A program made the position numbers and the translations under genes. Shown here piece by piece: positions 9,437 to 18,493 of a DNA stretch of 60,079 nt. Source of the DNA: Deltaproteobacteria bacterium (lineage in GTDB: Bacteria > Bdellovibrionota_B > Oligoflexia > Oligoflexales > CAIYRB01); assembly GCA_016874735.1 (NCBI GenBank), contig VGTI01000021.1, positions 1 to 60,079 of the forward strand, written 5' to 3'. Every line of letters begins with the position of its first letter. Positions within the stretch are counted from its first letter, which is position 1. Below the pieces are notes generated by a model that was given only the letters and a program-made list of their open reading frames with translations, ran no database searches and was not told the origin of the DNA.

Positions 9437-9567
9437 CCACCTCCAGTGATGATAGCCAACTAGGCCGGCACCGCCTCTTGGATCCGGGGAGTATCCCTAG
9501 GCTATAACTAACATTTTTCCCCAACCCACCGATGCAAAGACGACGACCCGGGAGAACCGCCGGGACG

Positions 9568-10458
9568 ATGGGAGAGCACGCGACTTTGCAACTTTCACTG
9601 CGCAGAAATTTAGAAATAAAGCTTCTGACGACCTCTAAGGAGGTCAGTCTCAGGCGTCTGCGCGGTTTTTCGGCTCCCGTTGGGGCCAAAGCCGACGTCA
9701 TTAATTCCGTCGATGAATTACTCGTTAAGCTCAGTGCAAGCCCCGACGAAAAGTCTGAGCATATTGTTCTGCACGATCTATCGATACCGTTAACTGACGA
9801 TCAGCTTAGGACGCTCTCGTCGTTAGCCAGAGTCTATAGGATCGGTCCGGTTGGGTCGGTTGGCAGCGCCAACACCATCCCTGGGACGCAGGCTGAACTG
9901 CAGGCCGAATGTAGGCTTGCCGACTTTTTCGAGTCGATCATCGTGCGCCGCGCTCTGCCGCACATATGGTCCTGGCCTCCGACGATGCGACCGGAAAATC
10001 TCCTTGGGTGGGGCCACGCCGTCACTCAGTGGCAGCCCAAGCACGGGACGGAACTGGCCGAGGTGGGCCGGAGTTTCCACGAGAGCCTAGCTCTCACTGG
10101 CAACGGCCGCCGTCTCATCGAGCTACTCACGCATCAGGCGCTGACGCGCCTACCTATTCTGGATCTTGAGGTCAGCGAGGCCACATTCGGCTGTGACGGG
10201 GCCGTCATCTTGATGAGTCTTACCTGCGAATTCACAGGCGCCGGGGACATCAATTTACCAGCCATCGCGGCCGAAATACGGGCCTACCAGCTACCACTCG
10301 CAACGCTGACGAATCACGGCGCCAATCAAATCGAGATCATGGGCGTTGCCGCTGGTAATCCCAATCTGCCCATTGCTGGTGCTGGTATGCTACTGCTCCT
10401 GGACCGCGAAAAAAGGTTGAGCACGCCGCCATCCGCGACCTTACCACGGGCCGTCTAA
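9568..10458 (+). CDS. Unknown protein
   Basis: I do not recognise this ~296-residue product. The frame extends to an ATG at 9532. I prefer 9568 because GGGACG precedes it, whereas nothing resembling a ribosome binding site precedes 9532. No signal peptide or membrane helix is visible. An N-terminal region (about 1-130) with VINSVDELLVKL and HIVLHDLSIPLTDDQL might be receiver-like or a small alpha/beta domain. It is followed by a second domain with RLIELLTHQALTRLPIL. The coding frame is clean for 900 bases. It lies between pgsA and a PfkB kinase with no overlap. Confidence 0.6.
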   Translation: MGEHATLQLSLRRNLEIKLLTTSKEVSLRRLRGFSAPVGAKADVINSVDELLVKLSASPDEKSEHIVLHDLSIPLTDDQLRTLSSLARVYRIGPVGSVGSANTIPGTQAELQAECRLADFFESIIVRRALPHIWSWPPTMRPENLLGWGHAVTQWQPKHGTELAEVGRSFHESLALTGNGRRLIELLTHQALTRLPILDLEVSEATFGCDGAVILMSLTCEFTGAGDINLPAIAAEIRAYQLPLATLTNHGANQIEIMGVAAGNPNLPIAGAGMLLLLDREKRLSTPPSATLPRAV

Positions 10459-10534
10459 CAACTCGCCGGTGACAAGTAGGGCATTGCTCGGTACATTAAC
10501 CGGCTCAAATGGCTTTTTATGCGGAGTGAGCGCC

Positions 10535-11509
10535 ATGAAAAATCTGGACGTGGTCGGTATTTGTAATGCACTTGTGGACATTTTGATTCATGTCGATGAC
10601 GCTGACCTGGTCGAGTTGGGCCTCCGTAAGGGCGTCATGCATCTGGTTGACGGTCCGCGTCAGGCCGAGGTTCTGCACCACTTTAAAGATCGTCCTCATG
10701 CCGTCGAGCTTGGTGGGTCAGCCATGAATGCGATCCGCACTCTGGCTCAGCTTGAAAAGCGCACCGCCTTTGCCGGCATGGTTGGTCCCGATAGCTTTGG
10801 CGAAAAGATTTCGGCTCGCATGCATCAACTCGGCATCAAGGCGCACCTCGGCAAGAGCGGGGAGCCAACGGGCTCCTGCGTCATTCTGATTACGCCCGAT
10901 GGTGAGCGCACGATGAACACGCACCTTGGGGCGAGCCGTCTTTACGGTCACGCCGAAGTCCCACACAAGGAGATCGAGCACGCACGCGTCCTCCACTTCT
11001 GCGGCTACCAGTGGGACACTGATGACCAAAAGACAGCTATCACGCAGGCTATTGCTACCGCTAAGACACATGACACCCTGGTCTCTTTTGACGTTGCTGA
11101 CCCCTTTGCCGTGGAGCGCAGCCGCGACGCCTTTGTGAGCGTGATCAAGGACCACGCTGACATTGTTTTCGCCAATCGGGAGGAGGCCAAACTACTTTAC
11201 GGTACTTCGGCAGAGGACGCAGCTGAGCGCATTGCAGCGACTGGTGCTATCGCCGTCGTCAAACTGGGAGCCGACGGCGCTCTCGTCCAGAAGGGCCGTG
11301 AGCAACATCGCATACACCCCGTGCCCACCCAGGTGGTTGACACGACGGCCGCCGGTGACATGTTTGCGGCTGGTTTCCTGTACGGCTTCACATCCGGCAA
11401 GTCGCTGGATGTCGCTGGCCGTATTGCCGCCACTTTGGCCAGCGATGTTATCAGCCGCGTGGGCGCTACGGTGTCCGATGTGGCCTTGGGCACGGCTGCC
11501 AAAATCTAA
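10535..11509 (+). CDS. PfkB-family kinase, adenosine kinase-like
   Basis: The 324-residue product has both PfkB signatures. The N-terminal one is VELGGSAMNAIRTLAQL, a GG substrate motif. The C-terminal one is VVDTTAAGDMFAAGFLYGF, containing the catalytic Asp and the anion hole. The start NLDVVGICNALVDIL and the form DTTAAGD are like adenosine kinases and related sugar kinases. I chose the ATG at 10535 because GGAGTGAGCGCC precedes it and homology begins there; the frame is open upstream to 10469. The protein is cytosolic and should phosphorylate a nucleoside or sugar with ATP. The exact substrate is inferred. Confidence 0.85.
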   Translation: MKNLDVVGICNALVDILIHVDDADLVELGLRKGVMHLVDGPRQAEVLHHFKDRPHAVELGGSAMNAIRTLAQLEKRTAFAGMVGPDSFGEKISARMHQLGIKAHLGKSGEPTGSCVILITPDGERTMNTHLGASRLYGHAEVPHKEIEHARVLHFCGYQWDTDDQKTAITQAIATAKTHDTLVSFDVADPFAVERSRDAFVSVIKDHADIVFANREEAKLLYGTSAEDAAERIAATGAIAVVKLGADGALVQKGREQHRIHPVPTQVVDTTAAGDMFAAGFLYGFTSGKSLDVAGRIAATLASDVISRVGATVSDVALGTAAKI

Positions 11510-11538
11510 ACTGTACCCATATTGTACCCATTTCATCG

Positions 11539-11844
11539 CTACCACGGCTCGGGACTGAGCGGCTGCTGACTAAAGCGCCGCTCGGTGGCCTGGGGCGGGA
11601 AAAAATCTGCACCTTTGACCAGGTCCCAGTAGAGTGCCTCGGCTTCAGACTTCTTGACGAACTCGACGTGGGACTCCCTGAGCTCCTTGAGTTCGGGAAC
11701 GGTGTAGACGACGTTAACGCGGTAGCGGCCGGTGGCTAGGAATTCAAACCAGACTTTATTAGCGGTGTAAGCCATACCAACGTCTGGCCCAGCGCCAATC
11801 CAGCCGCCGACCAGGGTGCAGAGTTTGCATATCAATCGCCGCAC
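11539..11844 (-). CDS. Small unknown protein, GTG start
   Basis: A 101-residue frame starting at GTG with AGGAGG seven bases upstream, one of the best ribosome binding sites in the window, which is the main reason to believe the gene. The first ~25 residues are mildly hydrophobic with two Cys (CKLCTLVGGWIGAG). The middle (FEFLATGRYRVNVVYTVPEL) and the Pro/Arg-rich end do not suggest a family. It converges on the PfkB gene. Confidence 0.55.
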   Translation of the reverse strand: MRRLICKLCTLVGGWIGAGPDVGMAYTANKVWFEFLATGRYRVNVVYTVPELKELRESHVEFVKKSEAEALYWDLVKGADFFPPQATERRFSQQPLSPEPW

Positions 11845-11977
11845 AGATGCCTCCTATCATCTGCCTATCGGCAGGAGCCTGGGTCGGCTTGAGGCCCAGG
11901 AATTCGCGGGTGACATCGTAGCAACTGTGGTATATCAAAAGACTTCTTAAACACTGTCAGCGGAGCCGCAACAGCCG

Positions 11978-12772
11978 ATGTCGACCACGCCAAGTAATGT
12001 CCAGGAGCTTAGCCCAGGTAGTGACGCCACCCCCCTACCGCAACATCTCAGCGCTAAGCCGGGTTTTTTCAGTTTTGACAATTTACGCAGCTTAGGTGTC
12101 CTCCTGGTAGTCATTCTGGCGCTACGCTGGTCGATAGCATCGCCCTACCATGTGCCGACCGCTTCGATGGAGCCGACCATCAAGGTGGGCGACCGCCTGC
12201 TCGCTTTCAAGCTTGCCTATAACCTCAAGGTCCCCTTTACCGAGATCACTTTGGGCCATTGGGGTACGCCAAAACGGGGCGACATCATCGTCTTCAAATA
12301 CCCTCGCGATCCGGATGTCGATTACGTCAAGCGTGTGGTCGCAGTGGGAGGCGACGAGGTCAAAATTGTAGATGACATTCTCTATGTCAACGATGAGCCG
12401 CAGGCACGCACCGGGGTCATTGACGACCGCGCCGTGCTCGACGATATCGACGACCAAAAAGACATCAAACTCCTCTACAAGGAGAACCTCTTCGGCACCG
12501 AGCACTACGTGATGCAAAACGTCGCGCAAGCGCGTCACTTCAATCACAGCAACTGGCCGTCACCTGCCATGGCACCTTATAAGGTGCCTGAGGGGTCGGT
12601 GTTCTGCATCGGTGACAACCGCGACAATTCGACCGACTCTCGGGTCTGGGGCCAGGTTCCCCTGGATTACGTCCGTGGCAAGGCTCTGTTTGTGATCTGG
12701 AGCGTCTACACGCCGCGTGAGGCTACGTTGCCAGTGTTCAGGTTTAGTCGTTTTGGCAAATGGCTCTACTGA
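11978..12772 (+). CDS. lepB: Signal peptidase I
   Basis: A 264-residue inner-membrane protease that cleaves Sec signal peptides. One membrane helix lies at about 38-53. The catalytic serine is S63 in PTASMEPTIKVGD. The catalytic lysine is K118 in DYVKRVVAVGGDEV. The conserved box GDNRDNSTDSRVWG lies at about residues 208-221. The single N-terminal helix and ~40 residues before the active Ser are in the normal range. The many secreted proteins and lipoproteins nearby fit a genome with heavy export, but there is no operon link. A potential AT-rich hairpin (TTTATTTATTT with AAATAAAT) follows the stop. Confidence 0.96.
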   Translation: MSTTPSNVQELSPGSDATPLPQHLSAKPGFFSFDNLRSLGVLLVVILALRWSIASPYHVPTASMEPTIKVGDRLLAFKLAYNLKVPFTEITLGHWGTPKRGDIIVFKYPRDPDVDYVKRVVAVGGDEVKIVDDILYVNDEPQARTGVIDDRAVLDDIDDQKDIKLLYKENLFGTEHYVMQNVAQARHFNHSNWPSPAMAPYKVPEGSVFCIGDNRDNSTDSRVWGQVPLDYVRGKALFVIWSVYTPREATLPVFRFSRFGKWLY

Positions 12773-12849
12773 GGTTGCGCCGGACTATGCGTTTTATTTA
12801 TTTATTTCGGATAGTTAAAATAAATCCCTGACAATAATCGAGAGCCGTT

Positions 12850-12876
12850 TAAACTGTTGCCGCTTTGTACCGATAA
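12850..12876 (+). promoter_or_regulatory. Sigma28 (FliA)-like promoter
   Basis: TAAACTGT, 11 bases, then ACCGATAA. The -10 box matches 7/8 of GCCGATAA and the -35 box starts with the invariant TAAA. It ends 52 bases before the ATG at 12929 and so favours that start over the ATG at 12893. Confidence 0.55.
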
Positions 12877-12928
12877 GTGGGTATAGCCGTGAATGGGACT
12901 CGCAACTGTGGGCTCTGCGAGGTGTACA

Positions 12929-13231
12929 ATGGAAACCACTCAAGACGTTATTTTTGTTAGGGAATATTGGACCGGCGATTCTCGTGACGGGGCAGTCGTC
13001 AATGGCGATGGCTATCATTATTACCGCATGTCCAAATCCGGCCTGATCTTCGAAGCCTACGAGTTCTACGAGACCGACGATGGGTTGGAGGTCGCGTCAC
13101 CCCTGCCCGAAATGCAAAATGTAGACTGGCTCAACGATTTGGGCTTTGAGGATATGGATGCTTTGGACTTCATTGACGAGCATGAGTTTCAAAGGATTCG
13201 CGTGCTGACGCAGCCGCATCTGAGGACCTGA
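12929..13231 (+). CDS. Small acidic protein of unknown function
   Basis: A 100-residue protein beginning METTQDVIFVREYW. I chose the ATG at 12929 because GCGAGG precedes it and a sigma28-like promoter lies just upstream; the frame also contains an ATG at 12893. The product is strongly acidic in its second half (LNDLGFEDMDALDFIDEHEF). It has an aromatic-rich centre (GDGYHYYRMSKSG and EAYEFYET) and no signal peptide. No family is recognised. If the promoter is real, it would be a motility-associated cytosolic protein. Confidence 0.6.
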   Translation: METTQDVIFVREYWTGDSRDGAVVNGDGYHYYRMSKSGLIFEAYEFYETDDGLEVASPLPEMQNVDWLNDLGFEDMDALDFIDEHEFQRIRVLTQPHLRT

Positions 13232-13347
13232 GAGGCGGAAAGTAGCCTTCAGTCGAAGCTTTAAGCAGAAGACCTGAAAAGGACGGTACGTCCCTGGCAA
13301 AGCAGTTGCTTGGGGGGCAAACTTTTACATGGCGGACTGACTGAGCG

Positions 13348-13578
13348 TTAGACGCTCGCCTCTTCATCCTCAAAGTCTGTGCCATCGTATTCACGACGTC
13401 GCTGCGCGAGGACGTAACGGTACCAGCTCACCGTTTGCTCGACGAGCCACTGATTGGCGGTAAACTGTGCAGGAGGAATTAGCTCTTCACAGTAATCGGC
13501 AAGATCAGCTTCCGTCCCGTCTGGATGCGCGCGCATCCACTCCTTTACTGACTTTTTAAATCGGTTTGCATCAAACAT
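13348..13578 (-). CDS. Small unknown protein
   Basis: A 76-residue frame starting MFDANRFKKSVKEWMRAHP with AAGGG upstream. It is predicted mostly helical, with conserved-looking Trp residues (KEWMRAHP, NQWLVEQTVSWYRY) and an acidic tail (EYDGTDFEDEEASV). The Trp/Tyr-rich helices and charged ends look like a real small cytosolic protein. No family is recognised. Confidence 0.5.
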   Translation of the reverse strand: MFDANRFKKSVKEWMRAHPDGTEADLADYCEELIPPAQFTANQWLVEQTVSWYRYVLAQRRREYDGTDFEDEEASV

Positions 13579-13742
13579 GCAGAGCCCTTCCCGAGTAGAT
13601 GGCTTTCTTCACCTTCCTGGTATAGATTGCCGTACCGGCCTGCTCCTCCGGCAGGCAAAAGTCGCACCGTTCCCTATGTCACCCTTCGGCATTTTTTGCC
13701 GAGGCTTTAGGCAGTGGATTCCGATTGAGGCACCTTACACGT

Positions 13743-14420
13743 ATGACGACTGGCCAAATTGCGCTCTCATCATTTGTCGATTTGGCGGCTTGCACGCACG
13801 GCAGCCGTCTCCTCGAAACTAATGCCTTCGCCTATGTTGGCAAGGCCCTAGGCGTCTGGGTTGAGCAGTTACTCGACGATCTCGGTGTTGGTACAGAACC
13901 AAAGATTCACGGCAACGTCAGTCCTGGGGCCTACGTGCAAGGTCGCGTCTATATCGACGAGGGTGCCGTCGTCGAGCCCACGGCCTTTATTCAGGGTCCG
14001 TGCTACATAGGACCGGGAGCGGAAGTGCGCCACGGAGCTTACATTCGAGGGCAAGTTTACATAGGTGCCAAGGCTGTCGTCGGGCACACGACCGAGGTTA
14101 AGGGATCCATCTTTTTCGATCACGCTAAGGCTGGCCATTTCGCTTACGTAGGCGACAGCATTCTCGGGCGCGACACCAACTTGGGAGCAGGTACCAAGCT
14201 GGCCAATCTGCCCTTGCGGCGGTCCGTGATCAAAGTTAAGGATCCCGTTACCGATCAGTGGGTCAGTAGCGAGCTGCAAAAGTTTGGTGCCATCATGGGT
14301 GACAAAGCCCAGACCGGCTGCAATGCCGTCCTTTCTCCCGGTACGCTCTTACTACCAGGGACTGCAGTGCTGCCATGCGTCCATTACCGCGGAACCCTAC
14401 GCCAGGGGTTTGCGCGCTAG
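13743..14420 (+). CDS. Left-handed beta-helix (hexapeptide repeat) acyl/nucleotidyl-transferase-like protein
   Basis: About 225 residues. From residue ~50 there is a run of hexapeptide repeats (NVSPGAYVQGRVYIDEGAVV, CYIGPGAEVRHGAYIRG, VGDSILGRDTNLGAG) forming a left-handed parallel beta helix, as in the C-terminal acetyltransferase half of GlmU. KLANLPLRRSVIKV and NAVLSPGTLLLPG fit GlmU-like, transferase-only proteins. No N-terminal nucleotidyltransferase domain is present. The likely role is acyl transfer to a nucleotide sugar, but the substrate is unknown. The start is uncertain: ATG 13743 with GAGG 14 bases upstream, or TTG 13725. Confidence 0.75.
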   Translation: MTTGQIALSSFVDLAACTHGSRLLETNAFAYVGKALGVWVEQLLDDLGVGTEPKIHGNVSPGAYVQGRVYIDEGAVVEPTAFIQGPCYIGPGAEVRHGAYIRGQVYIGAKAVVGHTTEVKGSIFFDHAKAGHFAYVGDSILGRDTNLGAGTKLANLPLRRSVIKVKDPVTDQWVSSELQKFGAIMGDKAQTGCNAVLSPGTLLLPGTAVLPCVHYRGTLRQGFAR

Positions 14421-14474
14421 GTCCAAGACGCTGCCGCCTCTTAGGTAATAAGAATTTATTTACATAATTTTCAC

Positions 14475-14504
14475 ACTCAGATATTCTGAGTCATATCTTT
14501 TTTT
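14475..14504 (+). terminator. Possible weak intrinsic terminator
   Basis: ACTCAG, a 5-base loop and CTGAGT form a short perfect stem at 14475-14491, followed by a T-rich run to 14504. The stem is only 6 bp and AT-containing. The rest of the 14421-14599 gap is AT-rich, with no confident promoter for the protease gene. Confidence 0.35.
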
Positions 14505-14599
14505 ATCAAATTCCAACAATTCCTCGGTTTCGGAGTCGAATCAGCGGTGACACCTAAGGTTGCCGCTTCAGTATCTAATTTTTGGCAAGGAGGCCACTA

Positions 14600-16144
14600 G
14601 TGACTAGATACCTCGGTTCACGGATCGCATTTGTAGTCGCCACAGTATTCAGTGCCACACAGGCCTATGCCAAGGACTACATCGTCAAGTTTAAGTCGGA
14701 TACTAGTGCTAGCACAGCCGCTAGTTTCGCCTTTTTTGAGGGTGGCGAAGTCAAGGATAGCTATGCGCGCGCGGGGCTCATCAAGGTCGATCTAGGCACG
14801 ACCGAGAGTTTAGCCGACGAGGCCAAAACAATAACAAGATTACTCGCGCGTCCTGATGTTGAGTATGTCGTCGAGGATTTTAAACTCCATAGCATTGGCA
14901 CCATCGGTGAACGAAGCGGCATCACTGATGCCCAGCGCCAATGGGCGCTAGATAAGGTCAACGCCGCCGGCGCGTGGTCTATTGGCAAGGGGTCACGCCA
15001 AGTGACGGTTGCCGTAATAGACACTGGCGCCGACTACACGCACAGCAATCTTAAAGACAATATGGTGCCTGGCTACAACTTCATCGAAAACAACGATGAC
15101 CCGCAGGATATCGTTGGGATCGGTGGCAACCCTGGTCACGGTACTCATTGCTCAGGCATCATCGGCGCCCGCGGCATCGAGGGCGGCACCATCGGCATCA
15201 CGCCGCACGTCTCCATCATGCCGCTGCGTTTTCTTGATGAAAACGGCCAGGGCGACTTGCTTAATGCCATCAGAGCTATCGACTATGCCGTTGCCAAGAA
15301 GGTGGACGTCGTCAGCGCTAGCTGGGGCGCCAGCGTCAGCGAGAGCCAGGCACAACCATTGATCGAAGCTATCGGTCGTCTTAACGATGCCGGCATCGTC
15401 TTTGTCGCCGCTGCTGGTAACGAGGGCGCTAACAACGACCGCACCAATTCTTTTCCTAGCAACGCACGCCTACCTAACGTGATTGCTGTAGCCGCATCTA
15501 ACTCCGGTGACGGCAAGCCCTACTGGTCCAACTACGGCCGCACCAAAGTTGCGCTCGCGGCACCTGGCGATGACATCATCAGCACCTTACCTGGTGACCA
15601 GCATGGCTCGCTCTCCGGGACCTCGATGGCCACGCCATTGGTTGCGGGACTTGTCGCCCTACTTAAGTCTCAATACGACGGCACCCTTGGACCGGCCGAA
15701 GCCAAAGCGTTGCTCCAGACTACTGGCGAAAAGGTGAAAATCGAATCGGCATGTAATTGCCGCATTAACGCTGCCGCGGCAGCCGATGCACTGCACAACC
15801 ACAGCCTAACTCTGGTGCCGACGGCTCATACGTTTACGCTTGGCGATAAGGGCAAGTTTGCCGCGTTTGGCGGTAGCGGCATCTACACCTATAGTTCGGA
15901 TACTCCGGATATCTTGGCGGTCAAAGAAGACGGTACTCTGGAGGCGAAAGCCCTCGGCGACGCCATCGTCAAGGTTACCGACTCTCGCGGCGAGGCAAGC
16001 ACGTCGATCTCCCTGCGCGTCGTGAATGACAAGGGCGCTGACGGTAAATGCCCATTCATCGGAGCGATCTGCCAGATCACTTGCACTATCAACCCAAACG
16101 TGCACTGGTGCCCAGCCAAGAAGAGCCCTAAATTCGGGGCCTGA
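14600..16144 (+). CDS. Secreted subtilisin-like serine protease (S8) with C-terminal Big-like domain
   Basis: About 514 residues, starting at GTG 14600 with AAGGAGG at the right distance; the frame is open to a TTG at 14582. A Sec signal peptide ends near ATQAYA-KDYIVKF. An I9-type propeptide follows (residues ~25-100). The catalytic triad is D141 (AVIDTGAD), H180 (GHGTHCSG) and S342 (GTSMATPLVAG), with AAAGNEGAN as the oxyanion region. After residue ~395 there is a bacterial Ig-like (Big2-like) domain (FTLGDKGKFAAFGGSG to ITLRVV-like strands) and a Cys-rich tail (GKCPFIGAICQITC and HWCP). It is probably an extracellular or periplasmic protease that matures by propeptide removal. Confidence 0.94.
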   Translation: MTRYLGSRIAFVVATVFSATQAYAKDYIVKFKSDTSASTAASFAFFEGGEVKDSYARAGLIKVDLGTTESLADEAKTITRLLARPDVEYVVEDFKLHSIGTIGERSGITDAQRQWALDKVNAAGAWSIGKGSRQVTVAVIDTGADYTHSNLKDNMVPGYNFIENNDDPQDIVGIGGNPGHGTHCSGIIGARGIEGGTIGITPHVSIMPLRFLDENGQGDLLNAIRAIDYAVAKKVDVVSASWGASVSESQAQPLIEAIGRLNDAGIVFVAAAGNEGANNDRTNSFPSNARLPNVIAVAASNSGDGKPYWSNYGRTKVALAAPGDDIISTLPGDQHGSLSGTSMATPLVAGLVALLKSQYDGTLGPAEAKALLQTTGEKVKIESACNCRINAAAAADALHNHSLTLVPTAHTFTLGDKGKFAAFGGSGIYTYSSDTPDILAVKEDGTLEAKALGDAIVKVTDSRGEASTSISLRVVNDKGADGKCPFIGAICQITCTINPNVHWCPAKKSPKFGA

Positions 16145-16162
16145 GTTACTTCTCTACACGAG

Positions 16163-16206
16163 AAAGCCGCGGTGGCACTTATGACACTTACCACCGCGGC
16201 TTTTTT
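16163..16206 (+). terminator. Strong intrinsic terminator after the S8 protease gene
   Basis: AAAGCCGCGGTGG and CCACCGCGGCTTT form a 13-bp GC-rich stem with a ~15-base loop, followed by six T. It lies between two convergent genes and may also stop transcription of the minus-strand lipoprotein gene. Confidence 0.9.
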
Positions 16207-16238
16207 CATGGATCTTAGAGCTCGTAGAGCATTCCCGT

Positions 16239-16943
16239 TTAGAATCCGTTCACGATATCAAACATACCAGCGGTCAATGCGCTGGTGCCGTCCGGGTGCA
16301 CCGCCTGGGCAGGACCCACGACGTTAAGCCACCCCTCAAAGGTACTCCCGTCGTCGAGCTTCACCACTTCGTCTCCTTTGGGGAACGACATCACGCTGAA
16401 GTCCATGATGTCAAAGTCCTGCAGCGTAAACTCCAGACTCGCCATTCGCGGATCCGTCAAGTCATCGGCTATGACTTTAATCTTATTCAGCCCGTAAAAG
16501 AACTTTTCCTTCCAAGCGGGGTTGGTCGGGTAAAACGACACGCGGACCTTACCGTCGTCCGTGGCCAAGAGCGAGTGGGTGCCGCGGTCAACCAAGCCCA
16601 GCCCATCACCTGGGACCTCTTCAGTCACCAATTGAACCGCCTTGCCGTCATCGTCGCCAGACTTAGTCACGTTGAGGAGTAGAAACTTAGGCGCACCCTC
16701 GATCACTTCCTTCTCAATTTCCACCGTGATCGTCTCTCGGGTCTGGAAGAACTTCTTCAGTCCCTGCAGCTTCATACCACCCGGTGTGTCAGTCGGTAAC
16801 TTGGCGCTCTTCATCCGTGACGAGAGGGTTGAACCCACCGTTTTGACGTCCATTTTGGACCGACAGGCCGTCGTAGTTGCGAGTGCCACAGCTAGCAGGG
16901 CACACGCTAAACCTCGCGATTTTAATGTCATAATCGAGTCCAT
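16239..16943 (-). CDS. Lipoprotein of unknown function
   Basis: A 234-residue protein with a lipoprotein signal peptide (GLACALLAVALATTTAC, Cys about residue 27). The ATG at 16943 has GGAGG at ideal spacing. The mature part looks beta-rich (TVEIEKEVIEGAPKFLLLNV, LEFTLQDFDIMDFSVMSF), with no second Cys. A motif such as KLDDGSTFEGWLNVVGPAQA does not identify a family. It is probably anchored in the outer or inner membrane facing the periplasm. Confidence 0.75.
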   Translation of the reverse strand: MDSIMTLKSRGLACALLAVALATTTACRSKMDVKTVGSTLSSRMKSAKLPTDTPGGMKLQGLKKFFQTRETITVEIEKEVIEGAPKFLLLNVTKSGDDDGKAVQLVTEEVPGDGLGLVDRGTHSLLATDDGKVRVSFYPTNPAWKEKFFYGLNKIKVIADDLTDPRMASLEFTLQDFDIMDFSVMSFPKGDEVVKLDDGSTFEGWLNVVGPAQAVHPDGTSALTAGMFDIVNGF

Positions 16944-16999
16944 GTTGACCTCCGTAGCCGGATAGGACCGCCATGGGCAATCCGGAATCTACATAGACC

Positions 17000-17026
17000 C
17001 CTTCGGCACCTTAGGAGAAAAGTTGA
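17000..17026 (-). promoter_or_regulatory. Weak sigma28-like promoter candidate for the 16239-16943 lipoprotein
   Basis: On the minus strand, TCAACTTT, 11 bases, then GCCGAAGG. The spacing is exact, but the -10 box matches only 5/8. It ends 57 bases before the ATG at 16943. The 308-base gap 16944-17251 is AT-rich and otherwise holds only the strong sigma28-like site at 17190. Confidence 0.3.
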
Positions 17027-17189
17027 GGACTTTTTTCAATCGCGGCATAAACATAGTTTTTTTAGATATTTAGCCGACGGCTGACGCCACTATTTATCGG
17101 GGAGGCAGAGCTTCGGATTCGAAAATTGTCGCGTTGGCTATCCCAGCGCCCTCAGCATTTGAAATTATCTACACAAATCACTAAACATC

Positions 17190-17217
17190 TAAAGTTTTTC
17201 GGCTAATGCGCCGATAA
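17190..17217 (+). promoter_or_regulatory. Sigma28 (FliA) promoter, 16/16 consensus match
   Basis: TAAAGTTT (17190-17197), 12 bases, GCCGATAA (17210-17217). Both boxes equal the enterobacterial FliA consensus; the spacer is 12 rather than 11. It ends 34 bases before the ATG at 17252. The same boxes and spacing recur at 30186-30213 on the other strand. Confidence 0.85.
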
Positions 17218-17251
17218 GCACGCATCGATTTAATGGATTAGAGGTAAGTCC

Positions 17252-18457
17252 ATGAAAATGCTCGCGCGCGCACTAGTCATCATCGTGGCTGCCACATCCG
17301 CAGCCCACTGCGATAAGAACAAAAAGAAGGGTGGTCCCGAAGTCAGTAGCGGCGTGACCGCCTACAGCGAGCAAACCGGCCCTGATGAAACCGACACGGG
17401 TGAGGAGGCGCCGACTGCAGCCGCACTGCAGGGCTTCATCCCCGCACAAGTCTTACGTGGTCCAGGCAACTACCGGTCAACCAGCAGTTCTGACATCGTG
17501 TCCATAGTCAGCCTGCATTCGTACTTTTACCGCACCTCAATTGGTAGCGTTAAAGCACAAGGATGCCTGGGCCAGATCATGGCTCAGCAGAAATATACGG
17601 TGAAACAAGACAAATTTTCTGCCAAGTTTTTTGAGGCAAATCTCGTGAGCTGCTTTCAGGCTGATCCGGACTTTGCATCGCTGAAGATTACTAAGGCCAC
17701 GCTCAATTTCCTCCACGAGGGCATCTGCCCCGGTGCTGATTTAAAGCGCTTTGACGGCGCTTCAGTGGCCAACGCGCAGGCCTATGCCAAACCGGCTGAA
17801 TGTCTGTCAGAGATCTTCAATCTCTCCGTGATGATTAACGCCACGCTCATCAAAGGTAACAGCACGAGTTTGGTGACCCGCACGGTCAACATCGCGCGCA
17901 TAGGCGATGGACAAATTCCGGTTCCAGGTGTCGCAGCGGCCCCTGCAGCGCTGACTCTGACAGAAGGCGAAGCAGCTGAAAAACCAACAACCACAACCAA
18001 AGACGGCGATGGCGCCATGGGATGCCTTTACACCGCCACTGGCGACAACAAACAAACCAGTAAGGGCTGCCAGTGGATTTCGTCGACCGTGGACTACTGG
18101 GTGCCTGCAGCCTATCCCGATAACCAATACATTCAGATCGTCGATCAGGACCTCGCGATCAACTCTCCTGCCGAAGGTCCCTACTATGCTGGGGGGCGCA
18201 TGCTGTTTCTCATCAATGGATGGAAAGGTAGCATGGTCTACACTGCTCCCTATGAGCAACCAACATGGAATGCTAGCTACGGTGCCAATAACGTAGCGAG
18301 TGGCACCTTCGGTACTGCAGTACCGAAACCCACTCCTAGAGCTGATGCGACCAACCCGCCGTCGGCCGCACTCAAACTGGGCGAAGCGGCGGCTGCAGCG
18401 AATTGGAGTTTCCTGGACCTAGCGGCTAGTGCCATCTACCGCCCCTTCAAACAATAA
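17252..18457 (+). CDS. Putative lipoprotein of unknown function, sigma28-controlled
   Basis: 401 residues. The N-terminus MKMLARALVIIVAATSAAHC is a lipoprotein-like signal with Cys20 (lipobox AAHC is not ideal). A charged KNKKKGG linker follows. The mature region has paired cysteines (GCLGQI, VSCFQ, GICPGAD, AECLSEI, MGCLYTA, KGCQW) suggesting disulfides. A Thr/Ala-rich hinge near residues 230-250 separates two domains; the second has aromatic-rich strands (VDYWVPAAYPDNQYIQIV and GGRMLFLINGWKGSMVYTA). No family is recognised. AGAGGT precedes the ATG. The perfect FliA-type promoter suggests expression with flagella, perhaps as a surface factor of the swimming phase. Confidence 0.75.
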   Translation: MKMLARALVIIVAATSAAHCDKNKKKGGPEVSSGVTAYSEQTGPDETDTGEEAPTAAALQGFIPAQVLRGPGNYRSTSSSDIVSIVSLHSYFYRTSIGSVKAQGCLGQIMAQQKYTVKQDKFSAKFFEANLVSCFQADPDFASLKITKATLNFLHEGICPGADLKRFDGASVANAQAYAKPAECLSEIFNLSVMINATLIKGNSTSLVTRTVNIARIGDGQIPVPGVAAAPAALTLTEGEAAEKPTTTTKDGDGAMGCLYTATGDNKQTSKGCQWISSTVDYWVPAAYPDNQYIQIVDQDLAINSPAEGPYYAGGRMLFLINGWKGSMVYTAPYEQPTWNASYGANNVASGTFGTAVPKPTPRADATNPPSAALKLGEAAAAANWSFLDLAASAIYRPFKQ

Positions 18458-18493
18458 GGCGGTAACGACACCGACGACCTAAATCGGTCATGT